Shown piece by piece: positions 23,455-35,784 of a stretch of DNA of 64,000 nt. The stretch spans positions 52,259,670 to 52,323,669 of the forward strand of contig OZ025248.1 in assembly GCA_964019135.1 (NCBI GenBank), written 5' to 3'. Each line of letters begins with the position of its first letter. The first letter of the stretch is position 1. Source of the DNA: Arenicola marina (Eukaryota; Annelida; Polychaeta; Arenicolidae). The translations under genes and the position numbers were made by a program. The notes below the pieces were generated by a model. It ran no database searches. It saw only the letters and a program-made list of their open reading frames with translations, and had not been told where the DNA came from.

Positions 23455-26400
23455 TACCAGGGAACCAGTGCCGCGACTACCAGGGACCCAGTGTCGCGAC
23501 TACTACCAGGGAACCAGTGCCGCGACTACTACCAGGGAATCAGTGTCGCGACTACTACCAGGGAACCAGTGCCGCGACTACTACCAGGGAACCAGTGCCG
23601 CGACTACTACCAGGGAACCAGTGCCGCGACTACTATCAGGGAACCAGTGCCCCGACTACGTCCAGGGAACCAGTGCCGCGACTACTACTAGGGAACCAGT
23701 GCCACGACTACGTCCAGGGAACCAGTGCCGCGACTACTTCCAGGGAACCAGTGCCGCGATTACTACTACGGAACCAATGCCGCGACTATTATCAGGGAAG
23801 TAGTACAGTGACTACTACCAGGGAACCAGTGCAGCGACTACTATCAGGGAACCAGTGCCCCGACTACGTCCAGGAAACTAGTGCCGCGACTACTACAAGG
23901 GGGAACCAGTGCCACGACTACGTCTAGGGAACCAGTGCCGCGACTACGTCCAGGGAACCAGTGCCGCGACTACTTCCAGGGAACCAGTGCCACGACCGCT
24001 ACTAGGGAACCAATGCCGCGACTATTATCAGGGAACTCGTAAAGTGACTACTACCAGGGAACCTGTGTCACAACTACTACCAGGAAACCAGTACCGCGAC
24101 TACTACCAGGGAACCAGTGCCGCGACTACTACCAGGGAACCAGTGCCGCGACTACTACCAGGGAACCAGTGCCACGACTACGTCCAGGGAACCAGTGCCG
24201 CGACTACTTCCAGGGAACCAGTGCCGCGACTACTACTAGGGAACCAATGCCGCGACTATTATCAGGGAAGTGGTACAGTGACCACTACCAGGGAACCTGT
24301 GTCACAACTACTACCAGGGAACCAGTGCCACGACTACTACCAGGGAACCAGTGCCGCGACTACTTCCAGGGAACCAGTGCCATGACTACTTCCAGGGAAC
24401 CAGTGCCCCGACTACGTCCAGGGAACCAGTGCCGCGACTACTACTAGGGAACCAGTGCCACGACTACGTCCAGGGAATCAGTGCCGCGACTACTTCCAGG
24501 GAACCAGTGCCGCGACTACTACTAGGGAACCAATGCCGCGTCTACTACCAGGGAACCAGTGCCGCGACCGCTACTAGGGAACCAATGCCGCGACTACTAC
24601 CAGGGAACTAGTACAGTGACTACTACCAGGGAACATGTGTCACAACTACTACTAGGGAACCAGTGCCACGACTGCGTCCAGGGAACCAGTGCCGCAACTA
24701 CTTCCAGAGAACCAGTGCCGTGACTACTTCCAGAGAACCAGTGCCACGACTACTACCAGGGAACCAGTGCCGCGACTACTACTAGGGAACCAGTGCAGCG
24801 ACTACTTCCAGGGAACCTGTGTCACAACTACTACTAGGGAACCAGTGCCGCGACTACTTCCAGGGAACCAGTGCCGTGACTACTTCCAGGGAACCAGTGC
24901 CGCGGCTACTACCAGGGAACCAGTGCCGCGACTACTACTAGGGAACCAGTGCCACGACTACGTCCAGGGAACCAGTGCCGCGACTACTTCCAGGGAACCA
25001 GTGCCGTGACTACTTCCAGGGAACCAGTGCCGCGACTACTACCAGGGAACCAGTGCCGCGACTACTACCAGGTAACCAGTGCCGCGACTACTACCAGGGA
25101 ACCAGTGCCGCGGCTACTACCAGGAAACCAGTGCCGCGACTACTACTAGGGAACCAGTGCCACGACTACGTCCAGGGAACCAGTGCCGCGACTACTTCCA
25201 GGGAACCAGTGCCGTGACTACTTCCAGGGAACCAGTGCCGCGACTACTACCAGGGAACCAGTGCCGCGACTACTACCAGGTAACCAGTGCCGCGACTACT
25301 ACCAGGGAACCAGTGCCGCGACTACTACCAGGGAACCAGTGCTGTGACTACTACCAGGAAACCAGTGCCACGACTACTAGGGAACCAGTGCCGCGACTAC
25401 GTCCAGGGAACCAGTGCCGCGACTACTTCCAGGGAACCAGTGCCCGACTACTACTAGGGAACCTGTCACGACTACTACCAGGAAACCAGTGCCACGAGTA
25501 CCACCAAGGAACCAGTGCCGCGACTACTTCCAGGGAACCAGTGCCACGACTACTGCCAGGGAACCAGTGCCGCGACTACTACCAGGGAACCAGTGCAGCG
25601 ACTACTACCAGGGAACCAGTGCCGCGACTACTACCAGGGAACCAGTGCAGCGACTACTACCAGGGAACCAGTGCAGCGACTACTACCAGGCAACCAGTGC
25701 CATGACTACGTCCAGGGAACCAGTGCCGCGACTACTTCCAGGGAACCAGCGCCGCGACTACTACTAGGGAACCAATGCCGCGTCTACTACCAGGGAACCA
25801 GTGCTGTGACTACTACCAGGCAACCAGTGCCATGACTACGTCCAGGGAACCAGTGCCGCGACTACTTCCAGGGAACCAGCGCCGCGACTACTACTAGGGA
25901 ACCAATGCCGCGTCTACTACCAGGGAACCAGTGCTGTGACTACTATCAGGAAACCAGTGCCACGACTACTAGGGAACCAGTGCCACGACTACTAGGGAAC
26001 CAGTGCCACGACTACTAGGGAACCAATGCCGCGTCTACTACCAGGGAACCAGTGCTGTGACTACTACCAGGAAACCAGTGCCACGACTACTAGGGAACCA
26101 GTGCCGCGACTACGTCCAGGGAACCAGTGCCGCGACTACTTCCAGGGAACCAGTGCCCGACTACTACTAGGGAACCAATGCCGCGACTATTATCAGGAAA
26201 CTAGTACAGTGACTACTACCAGGGAACTAGTGCCGCGACTACTACTAGGGAACCTGTCACGACTACTACCAGGGAACCAGTGCCACGAGTACCACCAAGG
26301 AACCAGTGCCGCGACTACTTCCAGGGAACCAGTGCCACGACTACTGCCAGGGAACCAGTGCCGCGACTACTACCAGGGAACCAGTGCAGCGACTACTACC

Positions 26401-28015
26401 AGGGAACCAGTGCCGCGACTACCACCAGGGAACCAGTGCCGCGACTACTACCAGGGAACCAGTGGCGCGACTACTACTAGGGAACTAGTGCCACGACTAC
26501 GTCCAGGGAACCAGTGCCGCGACTACTTCCAGGGAACCAGCGCCGCGACTACTACTAGGGAACCAATGCCGTGTCTACTACCAGGGAACCAGTGCCGCGA
26601 CTACTTCCAGGGAACCAGTGCCGCGACTACTACTAGGGAACCAATGCCGCGACTATTATCAGGAAACTAGTACAGTGACTACTACCAGGGAACTAGTGCC
26701 GCGACTACTACTAGAGAACCTGTCACGACTACTACCAGGGAACCAGTGCCACGAGTACCACCAGGGAACCAGTGCCGCGACTACTTCCAGGGAACCAGTG
26801 CCACGACTACTACCAGGGAACCAGTGCCGCGACTACTACCAGGGAACCAGTGCCACGAGTACCACCAAGGAACCAGTGCCGCGACTACTTCCAGGGAACC
26901 AGTGCCGCGACTACTGCCAGGGAACCAGTGCCGCGACTATTACCAGGGAACCAGTGCAGCGACTACTACCAGGGAACCAGTGCCGCGACTACTACCAGGG
27001 AACCAGTGCAGCTACTACTACCAGGGAACCAGTGCAGCGACTACTTACAGGGAACCAGTGCCGTGACTACTACCAGGCAACCAGTGCCGTGACTACTTCC
27101 AGGGAACCAGTGCCACGACTACTACCAGGGAACCAGTGCCGTGACTACTACCAGGGAGCCAGTGCCGCGACTACTACCAGGGAACCAGTGCCGCGACTAC
27201 TACCAGGGAACCAGTGCAGCGACTACTACCAGGGAACCAGTGCAGCGACTACTACCAGGGAACCAGTGCAGCGACTACTACCAGGGAACCAGTGCAGCGA
27301 CTACTACCAGGGAACCAGTGCCGTGACTACTACCTGGCAACCATTGCCGTGACTACTACCAGGGAACCAGTGCCGCGACTACTACTAGGGAACCAGTGCC
27401 GTGACTACTACCAGGGAACCAGTGCAGCGACTACTACCAGGGAACAAGTGCCGCGACTACTACCAGGGAACCAGTGCAGCGACTACTTCCAGGGAACCAT
27501 TGCCGTGACTACTACCTGGCAACCAGTGCCGTGACTACTACCAGGGAACCAGTGCCGCGACTACTACCAGGGAACCAGTGCCGTGACTACTACCAGGGAA
27601 CCAGTGCAGCGACTACTACCAGGGAACCAGTGCCGCGACTACTACCAGGGAACCAGTGCAGCGACTACTTTCAGGGAACCAGTGCCGTGACTACTACCAG
27701 GAAACCAGTGCCGTGACTACTACCAGGGAACCAGTGCCGCGACTACTACCAGGGAACCAGTGCCGCGACTACTACCAGGGAACCAGTGCAGCGACTACTA
27801 CCAGGGAACCAGTGCCGCGACTACTACAAGGGAACCAGTGCCGTGACTACTACCTGGCAACCATTGCCGTGACTACTACCAGGGAACCAGTGCCGCGACT
27901 ACTACCAGTGAGCCAGTGCCGTGACTACTACCAGGGAACCAGTGCAGCGACTACTACCAGGGAACCAGTGCCGCGACTACTACCGGGGAACCGGTGCCGT
28001 GACTACTACCAGGCG
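23455..28015. repeat. 26-bp satellite, about 175 copies
   Basis: The largest array in the window (4.5 kb). Unit ACCAGGGAACCAGTGCCGCG plus actact, with variants (gtcc, ttcc, acta; gcagcg, gccacg). Blocks of variants recur in order, for example 25680-25790 against 25800-25910, and 26100-26350 against 25380-25560, showing multi-unit duplications. The unit has no stop in any plus frame and 78 bp is three units, so long repetitive open frames exist in all three plus frames. I read these as artefacts. Confidence 0.97.
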
Positions 28016-30917
28016 GCACCTTGGTGCGGACCAGCCTAGGTCTTTCCAACCAGAGTTCCTATAAGCTCTGGCCCCACCGCTGCCAGATCACGTCACGACC
28101 ATCGGCCACGTGTTGCTTCCCGACCCCCTGGCCTGTCCACACAGTATCTTTCGGTTTTTCCGTTTCCGGAATATTTCTATTTTTTTCACTCTCTCCCCCT
28201 ATATTTGGAATTTTACATTCCGTAGTTTCTCATTTGTGGTTTCCCTTTATCGTTACGGGAGGTTCCTTTACTTCAATCCAACGTCAGATACATGTACCTC
28301 CATAATGGTTTTTGTTAATACAGTAGTTAATATAGTCCTATGTTTGTCTTCATTTAGCTTAGTTTCTAACGAATAAAAGAATATTCTTTTATCTGCAATC
28401 TGGATAGTCCTAATATAGACCTCTAGCACAAAAATAAAAAAAAGCACAAAGTTATCTGGAAGAACAGAAAGCAACTGGATTTAGATTACAAAATGATTAG
28501 TGCGTTGCTATAAAAAAAAATAGCCAAACGGCTGGCTTGTGGCTTCCCCAGGGAGGGGGGGGGTACTTAATACACTGCTGGGTTTGGGGGGGCTCCGCGG
28601 TAAATCCAAACTCGACTCGGAAGAGGTATTTTGTTCCGTTGACCCGCTATATGTCGCAGTTCCATGCAGAGACCCGCTCGGCTTATTTATTTTTTCGCGG
28701 TTTCCCGCTCTATGAACGCACATTTTCAGAGCCCCCCCCCCACCACCGGTCGCAGGTTTTAAAATATCCGCTCTATAGGGGTTTTTTCATCACAAATGTC
28801 CTCTCTCTTAGGTATCAAGAGGCACCCGCGGACCTCCGCCCCCACCCCCCCAGATGGATACAAGAGTACCTCCACCCCCACCCCCCCACACACATGCACA
28901 TGCACACGGCATGAACACGCAACAGCGGTTTTACGGCAGTCTGTCTGGCGGGTAAAAGGATATGGTATGCAATAAATGATAAGCCACATGTTTCGGCAAC
29001 ATGTCGTGTAGGGAAGTGTGGCTTCCTTGTGTACTACGTCATCAACTTTAGGACATTGCTGCCGTCTAACATATCATAACACATCTATGTCCCACGGACA
29101 GACAGGGGAGCAGGAGGGAGGGGAAGGAAGGTCCAGGCAGGGGAGGGGAGGGGAAGGGAGGGGAGGGAAGCGACAGGAAGGGAAGGTGATGGATGGTCCC
29201 GGGAGGGAGGGGGGGGGGAGGACGCGGCGGGATGGGAAGGGGAAATAAGGTCCAGTGAGGGGGGGGGGGGAGGAGAGGGGAAGAAGGGGAGGGAAGGGGA
29301 TGGATGATCCAGGAAGGGGAGGGGAGGGGAGGGGAGGGAAGGCTGCTTAATGGGGCGGGACCATGGCCGCCCTTGGTGGACAATGCTAAGCGAAGTGGTA
29401 GACGGGAGGGGAGTGGAGGGACGGGGTGGACAGGTGTGGAAAATGATATCAATATGTATGGCAAGATAAATAGAGACGCCTACCGCGTGAGATTATAAAT
29501 TCATTGGTGCGCCGTCCATCGCACGAAGGCCTGACTGTCAGGCCGGTGGGTGGGCCATCCCATCCCACACTCATACAGTGACAGTGACAAGAGTACGAGC
29601 GCTAATGTTAGTTCATACACAGTGGTCCTTGGGTTTCATCAGGCCGAGTAATGATTTTTGCGCTGGCCTCCTGTGGTGACACTGACGTCTTTATTACTGA
29701 GCGACCAGAGACCACTTCATTTCGGTCTGTTCTCCCACGATAACAATTTGAACAAGAGGTGGGACTGACCTAACGTACAAACGCCGTGAAAACCTGAAAG
29801 GAAGTAATTGAAGTTTTTGTTACCACCTTCTCGCAGCGGACAGAGTAGATTAAATAGAACATCGGAGAAAAATAAAAATAACGGGGGAGAGCGAGATAGT
29901 TTGTCCTTGTTTAGAGGCAAGAGGCAAATCATGTGGGAGAGTTAATGAAATGATACCGGTAGATGACTGCCACTTTGGCCCCGTCGATAGCACGTGACCA
30001 ATAAATAGTAAGAGAAGTATCAACAACAGCAACATACGGTACGAGAGGCTTTAATGGCGGGGTACGGCCATGCCAACAACAACCTACACGCAAGATACAC
30101 TACACGCTATCAGCCAATCAGAGCACAGTATAACATCTATGGACACAATGAACCATTTTATTCCACTGTCTACACGTTGGATGGCGGCTAACACCCTTCA
30201 CTATTAACACATAATAATATCACAACCCCCCCCCCCCCCACTATTAACACATAATCATATCACAATCCCCCACCCACCCATCTTTTAACACATAATATCA
30301 CAATCCTGCCCCCATCCCACTATTAACACATAATAATATCACAATCCTGCCCCCACTATTAACACATAATATCACAATCCTGCCCCCCCCCCCCCTATTA
30401 ACACATAATACTATCACATCCACCCCCGGTGGCCGTGTTTATGTACATGTCACATGAATCATCAGAATAATAGCAACCCTAACATTGAGTTTATTGCATT
30501 CGGATGAGCGGCATTTATTTCATTTCTAGTCCAGTGTATGAATTATGAATCATGTTTCAGTCTCAGGCAACAGCAATAATTTATATCCTCATGCATCCTC
30601 ACCTGGCACACAAATACATAACTAGAACGCCGTATAGAAACACTGGGCGTACTTTCAAATATTGACATTTAAACAGAACACATCGTTAGTTAATGAACAC
30701 CCTGGACTGAATCGAGTATCGTTCATGCTGCATTTATCTACAATTATCTACAACACACCCGGAGAATGAATACACTCTCTGGAACGAGAAAAAAAATATG
30801 TATAATTACGAAAAAACGTTGATTGTATATACAAAATGATGTATATACAATATAGCGTAATAATTCATTACATATCTCTGCAAAAGCAAAGAGCGTCCCG
30901 TCGTGGAAACGCTTCGA
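28016..30917. other. intergenic region downstream of POLQ
   Basis: Contains a G-rich tract at 28545-28600, a copy of the GTGTACTACGTCATCA interspersed family at 29018-29100, a GGGGA-rich low-complexity block at 29095-29435, and six imperfect 30-43-bp copies of ATTAACACATAATAATATCA plus a poly-C run at 30200-30425. No supportable exon. Confidence 0.6.
30514..30519 (-). other. candidate POLQ poly(A) signal
   Basis: AATAAA on the minus strand (tttatt on plus) about 400 bp past the POLQ stop; a second AATAAA follows at 30490-30495. These are the first consensus hexamers met downstream of the stop, but cleavage-site evidence is absent. Confidence 0.4.
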
Positions 30918-31168
30918 TTAAAGTTCCATGTCCTGCAGACGGCCCCAGGTGGGACCGACCTTCACCTTGGCCGGCAGACGACATGACAGGGTCAAGGCCA
31001 TCTCCATGTTGTACTTGACGATGCACGCCACCTGGTGAACATCTGTCTCGTTCACCTCGTAGATCAGCTCGTCGTGCAGCTGTAGGATGAAGTAGGCACC
31101 CCGGGGGGGGCCGGGGGTGAGGGTGGGCTGAAGGCGTCGGCTGCGGCGGCGGGGTCCCCCACTGTCAT
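30918..31168 (-). CDS. POLQ: DNA polymerase theta, last coding exon (motif C)
   Basis: Terminal exon from acceptor tggttgctgcag to TAA at 30918-30920. It completes an Asp codon with the previous exon, then encodes a Gly/Arg/Pro-rich stretch (DDSGGPRRRSRR), followed by FILQLHDELIYEV. This is family-A polymerase motif C, whose HDE contains a catalytic metal-binding acid. The C-terminus reads VKVGPTWGRLQDMEL, close to the conserved end of polymerase theta. The variable stretch before it lies where theta has its third insertion loop. The enzyme performs microhomology-mediated (theta-mediated) end joining in the nucleus. Confidence 0.95.
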
Positions 31169-31189
31169 CTGCAGCAACCAAACACGGCG

Positions 31190-31378
31190 GGTAAACAGCA
31201 GGTCAACGACAGGTCAAGGGCAGGTCAAGGACAGGTCAAAGGCAGGTCAACGGTAGGTCAAGGGCAGGTCAACGGTAGATCAAGGGCAGGTCAAGGCATG
31301 TCAACGGTAGGATAACGACAGGTCAACGGTAGGTCAAGGGCAGGTCAACGACAGGTCAAGGGCAGGTCAGATCATGCT
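31190..31378. repeat. CAGGTCAA(C/G)G repeat in POLQ intron
   Basis: About 14 copies of a 10-13-bp unit (GCAGGTCAAGGGCAGGTCAA). It begins about 20 bp upstream (in gene direction) of the last exon's acceptor and nearly fills the 374-bp intron. Confidence 0.85.
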
Positions 31379-31542
31379 GCAAGGACTATAGTTAATATCG
31401 CCGTTCTCATCAAGGGCAATAGATGAGTTACTATCACACTTAGTACATAGGTCATAATGCACCCCAGGCTTTATAATGCGTGCCAGAGGTTACAAGGCGC
31501 CCCGGATCGAGCACCGTGAACCAGTCTTACGAGGGATCCCAC

Positions 31543-31690
31543 CTGCGGGCGGACTGCCAGTCCCGTGGCGATGAGACAGCGGACTCCCTGGGAAGGCGGC
31601 CTGCAGCTTGGTGTCCACCAGGACCATGGCCGACTTGACGAGGTCGGCCGCCGACCCCTGCACCGTCGTGTTCACTGCCTGTCGCTCAGC
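31543..31690 (-). CDS. POLQ: DNA polymerase theta exon, fingers/palm
   Basis: A 148-bp exon between acceptor gttccccttcag and donor CCGCAG|gtggga; phase 0 in, phase 1 out. It encodes A-ERQAVNTTVQGSAADLVKSA, the conserved 'ERQAxNTxxQGSAAD' helix of family-A polymerases, then VDTKLQAAFPG and the beginning of the theta-specific third insertion (SPLSHRHGTGSPPAG). The insertion is shorter than in vertebrates as I recall them. Confidence 0.92.
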
Positions 31691-31727
31691 CTGAAGGGGA
31701 ACACTCACTGTAAACGCACAGAATGCA

Positions 31728-32285
31728 ACCCGGTGACCTACCCCCAATGACCTTCACATTCACCTACGCCCACTGACCGCCACCCAGTGACCCACCTTCA
31801 GTAACCTTCTCCCAGTGATCTTCCTCCAGTGACCTTTCCCCAGTGACCTCCACCCAGGGACCTCTACCCAGTGACCTCCATCCAGTGACCTACCTCCAGT
31901 ATGATCTCCCAGAGACCTCCATCCAATGACCTTCCTCCATTGACCTCCATCCCGTGACCTTCCCCCAATGACCCCTATCCAGTGATCTACCTCCATGCCA
32001 TGACCTTCTCCCAGTGATCTTCCCCCATTGACCTTCGTCCAGCGACCCTGCCCCAGCGACCTCCATCCAGTGACCTACCCCCATTGACCTTCACCCAGTG
32101 ACCTTCTCACACTGACCTCCATCCAGTGAGCCTCCCCATTGACTTCCATCCATTGACCTTCCCCCAATGACCTCGATCCAGTGACCTTCCCCCAGTGACC
32201 TTCTCCCAGCGACCTCCATCCAGGGACCTTGATCCAGTGACCTTCCCCATTTACCTCCATGCAGTGACCTTGCCCCAGTGACACA
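31728..32285. repeat. irregular CAGTGACCTCCATC repeat in POLQ intron
   Basis: About 35 imperfect copies of a 14-16-bp unit (CCAGTGACCTTCCCCCAGTG), often as alternating ccccca / ctccat variants. It starts about 38 bp from the 31690 acceptor and does not include it. Confidence 0.85.
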
Positions 32286-32794
32286 CCATTAGAATGACTC
32301 CTTGATCCCTTCGCAGAAACACTCGCCACCAAGAAATCGATAACTTGGCAAGTTTTTTGGACCCCACAATGATTCTTATTGATCTGCTTTCTTAGATACT
32401 CAAACAACATTCACATTGACGGCATTTCCGGCTGGGCGGGTTGAACACGGGGCGGTAGGTGATAAAGCAGGCCAGACGGCTGAGAGCCTTGGGCATGGGG
32501 GTGAAAGGACCGTGCCTAACAGACCTACGATGTGTGTCACATACCCCAACCAAGGCGTCCGCCTGTTTAGCTGCACGTAACGGATACCAAAAGAAAAAAG
32601 GAAAAAGTGAGAAAAAAGCGACGTCCATGTTTGAACAAACCTCCTGTATGTATGATTCATGTCTGGCAGTTCATATTACACTTGATTTGGTGGCTCTCGA
32701 TCACCACCCATGGACGCTGGGGTCGGAAGGAGGAGACATCAGGTAAGCTGCCAGATTACACTCAATGTTTATGTCACTGCCCCACAAGGTTTAA

Positions 32795-33245
32795 CCCAGA
32801 TTTCTCTCACTGTTACATGAGGTTTAACCCAGATTTCTCTCACTGTTACATGAGGTTTAACCCAGATTTCTCTCACTATCCGACGAGGTTTAACCCAGCT
32901 TCTCACTATCCGACGAGGTTTAACCCAGCTTTCTCTCACTATCTTACGAGGTTTACGCAGCTTTCTCTCACTATCCAACGAGGTTTAACCCAGCTTTCTC
33001 TCACTATCCTACGAGGTTTACCCAGCTTGCCCTCACTATCCCACGAGGTTTAACCCAGCTTTCCCTCACTATCCCACGAGGTTTAACCCAGCTTTCTCTC
33101 ACTATCCCACGAGGTTTAACCCAGCTTTCTCTCACTATCCCACGAGGTTTAACCCAGCTTTCCCTCACTATCCCACGAGGTTTAACCCAGCTTTCTCACT
33201 ATCCCATGAGCTCTAACCCAGCTTTCTCTAACTATCCCACGAGGT
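32795..33245. repeat. 33-bp minisatellite in POLQ intron
   Basis: About 13 copies of CACGAGGTTTAACCCAGCTT plus tctctcactatcc. It lies on the donor side of the 33306-33430 exon but ends about 60 bp short of it. Confidence 0.92.
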
Positions 33246-33305
33246 TTGCGTATCACAGGGGACATGACATAACTGGCTGTCGTTACATCGCAGCTAAAGA
33301 CTCAC

Positions 33306-33430
33306 ATGGGCTCTGGCATTAGGGTTAGTGTCTTGGATGGCCGGTAGGTAGCGCCGGCGTCCGTGTATCGTCTCGGCGTAGCCACGTGCCCGGCACTGCT
33401 GTACAGTGTCTCGCAGAAAGCTACGCATGC
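33306..33430 (-). CDS. POLQ: DNA polymerase theta exon, fingers
   Basis: A 125-bp exon between acceptor tgtatgtttcag and donor GCCCAT|gtgagt; phase 1 in, phase 0 out. It encodes G-MRSFLRDTVQQCRARGYAE followed by TIHGRRRYLPAIQDTNPNA and RAH, the conserved 'GRRRYLPxIxxxNxxxRxxAER' stretch of family-A polymerases, which continues in the next exon (AERQ). Confidence 0.95.
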
Positions 33431-33435
33431 CTGAA

Positions 33436-33622
33436 ACATACAAGTCGAGTACATGAGTCAGGGAACCAGGCAACAGCCAAGTGGAGTACATGGGTCAGGG
33501 AACCAGGCAACATACAAGTGGAGTACATGGGTCAGGAAACCAGGCAACATACAAGTGGAGTACATGGGTCAGGGAACCAGGCAACATACAAGTGGAGTAC
33601 ATGGGTCAGGGAACGAGGCAAC
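33436..33622 (-). repeat. 37-bp minisatellite abutting a POLQ acceptor
   Basis: Five copies of a 37-bp unit (TGGAGTACATGGGTCAGGGA plus accaggcaacatacaag). On the minus strand the unit contains ACTTGTATGTTGCCTGG, matching the functional acceptor ACTTGTATGTTTCAGG at 33430 except that the TCAG is replaced. The array thus reaches into the acceptor, but the copies lack the AG. Confidence 0.8.
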
Positions 33623-33786
33623 CAGGCCACCAAGGAATCAGCTAACCGGCACTCTGCGCCCCCGCCGACACGGGTGTCCTGGTGCCAGGTAACATGATAC
33701 GGGGTTAGTGTCGTGAAAACTAATACTTCTGTAAGTGTCAAATGGCAAAGGTATGAGTGACGGCGTCCTGCTCGTAGCTGTGGTGT

Positions 33787-35690
33787 ATCTTGAAGGTGTC
33801 GACACGGGGGGTACTGTACCGGTGTATTTAGCCTTGAATGTGTCGACACGGGGGGTACTGTACCGGTGTATTTAGCCTTGAAGGTGTCGACACTGGAGGT
33901 ACTGTACCGGTGTATTTAGCCTTGAAGGTGTCGACACTGGGGGTACTGTACCGGTGTATTTAGCCTTGAAGGTGTCGACACGGGGGGTACTGTACCGGTG
34001 TATTTAGCCTTGAAGGTGTCGACACGGGGGGTACTGTACCGGTGTATTTAGCCTTGAAGGTGTCGACACTGGGGGTACTGTACCGGCGTATTTAGCCTTG
34101 AAGGTGTCGACACGGGGGGGTACTGTACCGGTGTATTTAGCCTTGAAGGTGTCGACACGGGGGGTACTGTACCGGTGTATTTAGCCTTGAAGGTGTCGAC
34201 ACGGGGGGTACTGTACCGGTGTATTTAGCCTTGAAGGTGTCGACACGGGGGGTACTGTACCGGTGTATTTAGCCTTGAAGGTGTCGTCACGGGGGGTACT
34301 GTACCGGTGTATTTAGCCTTGAAGGTGTCGACACGGGGGGTACTGTACCGGTGTATTTAGCCTTGAAGGTGTCGACACGGGGGGTACTGTACCGGTGTAT
34401 TTAGCCTTGAAGGTGTCGTCACGGGGGGTACTGTACCGGTGTATTTAGCCTTGAAGGTGTCGACACGGGGGGTACTGTACCGGTGTATTTAGCCTTGAAG
34501 GTGTCGACACGGGGGGTACTGTACCGGTGTATTTAGCCTTGAAGGTGTCGACACGGGGGGTACTGTACCGGTGTATTTAGCCTTGAAGGTGTCGTCACGG
34601 GGGGTACTGTACCGGTGTATTTAGCCTTGAAGGTGTCGACACGGGGGGTACTGTACCGGTGTATTTAGCCTTGAAGGTGTCGACACGGGGGGTACTGTAC
34701 CGGTGTATTTAGCCTTGAAGGTGTCGACACGGGGGGTACTGTACCGGTGTATTTAGCCTTGAAGGTGTCGACACGGGGGGTACTGTACCGGTGTATTTAG
34801 CCTTGAAGGTGACGACACGGGGGGTACTGTACCGGTGTATTTAGCCTTGAAGGTGTCGACACGGGGGGTACTGTACCGGTGTATTTAGCCTTGAAGGCGA
34901 CGACACGGGGGGTACTGTACCGGTGTATTTAGCCATGAATGTGTCGACACGGGGGGTACTGTACCGGTGTATTCAGCCTTGAAGGTGTCGACACGGGGGG
35001 TACTGTACCGGTGTATTTAGCCTTGAAGGTGACGACACGGGGGGTACTGTACCGGTGTATTTAGCCTTGAAGGTGTCGACACTGGGGGTACTGTACCGGT
35101 GTATTTAGCCTTGAAGGTGTCGACACTGGGGGTACTGTACCGGTGTATTCAGCCTTGAAGGTGTCGACACGGGGGGTACTGTACCGGTGTATTTAGCCTT
35201 GAAGGTGTCGTCACGGGGGGTACTGTACCGGTGTATTTAGCCTTGAAGGTGTCGACACGGGGGGTACTGCACCGGTGTATTTAGCCTTGAAGGTGACGAC
35301 ACGGGGGGTACTGTACCGGTGTATTTAGCCTTGAAGGTGTCGACACGGGGGGTGCTGCACCGGTGTATTTAGCCTTGAAGGTGTCGTCACGGGGGGTACT
35401 GTACCGGTGTATTTAGCCTTGAAGGTGTCGTCACGGGGGGTACTGTACCGGTGTATTTAGCCGTGAAGGTGTCGACACGGGGGGTACTGTACCGGTGTAT
35501 TTAGCCTTGAAGGTGTCGACACTGGGGGTACTGTACCGGTGTATTTAGCCGTGAAGGTGTCGACACGGGAGGTACTGTACCGGTGTATTTAGCCCTGAAG
35601 GTGTCGACACGGGGGGTACTGTATCGGTGTATTTAGCCTTGAAGGTGTCGACACGGGGGGTACTGTACCGGTGTATTTAGCCTTGAAGGT
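33787..35690 (-). repeat. 44-bp minisatellite carrying POLQ exon end and splice donor
   Basis: About 43 highly homogeneous 44-bp units. On the minus strand each contains ACACCTTCAAGGCTAAATAC plus ACCG|GTACAG, that is, the last 25 bases of the exon ending at 35669 with its donor, followed by taccccccgtgtcg. Variants are few (tcgtcac, gacgacac, actggggg). Since 44 is not a multiple of three, skipping the first donor shifts phase, and read-through meets TAA in the third unit. Confidence 0.97.
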
Positions 35691-35780
35691 GTCCATGAAG
35701 GCAGCTGCGTCGTTCTCGTCCACTCCGAGCTGGGCGGCCAGAGCCTTGGCGCCTATACCGTAGATCATGCCATAGCACAC
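35669..35780 (-). CDS. POLQ: DNA polymerase theta exon, motif B
   Basis: A 112-bp exon between acceptor tttcttttag and donor ACACCG|gtacag; phase 0 in, phase 1 out. It encodes VCYGMIYGIGAKALAAQLGV, the second part of family-A motif B (O-helix, with the Lys in the previous exon and YG here), then DENDAAAFMDTFKAKYT. Joined to the next exon it reads KYTG-MRSFL, agreeing with the family. The donor is the exon-proximal member of a 43-copy array. Confidence 0.95.
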
Positions 35781-35784
35781 CTAA

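Noticed and set aside
32392..32660. A minus-strand frame with ordinary-looking protein (KQADALVGVCDTHRRS) inside a POLQ intron
   Set aside because: It falls between exons that already join in phase (AH|AERQ), shows no match I recognise to theta, and lacks clear splice sites; probably a mobile-element relic.
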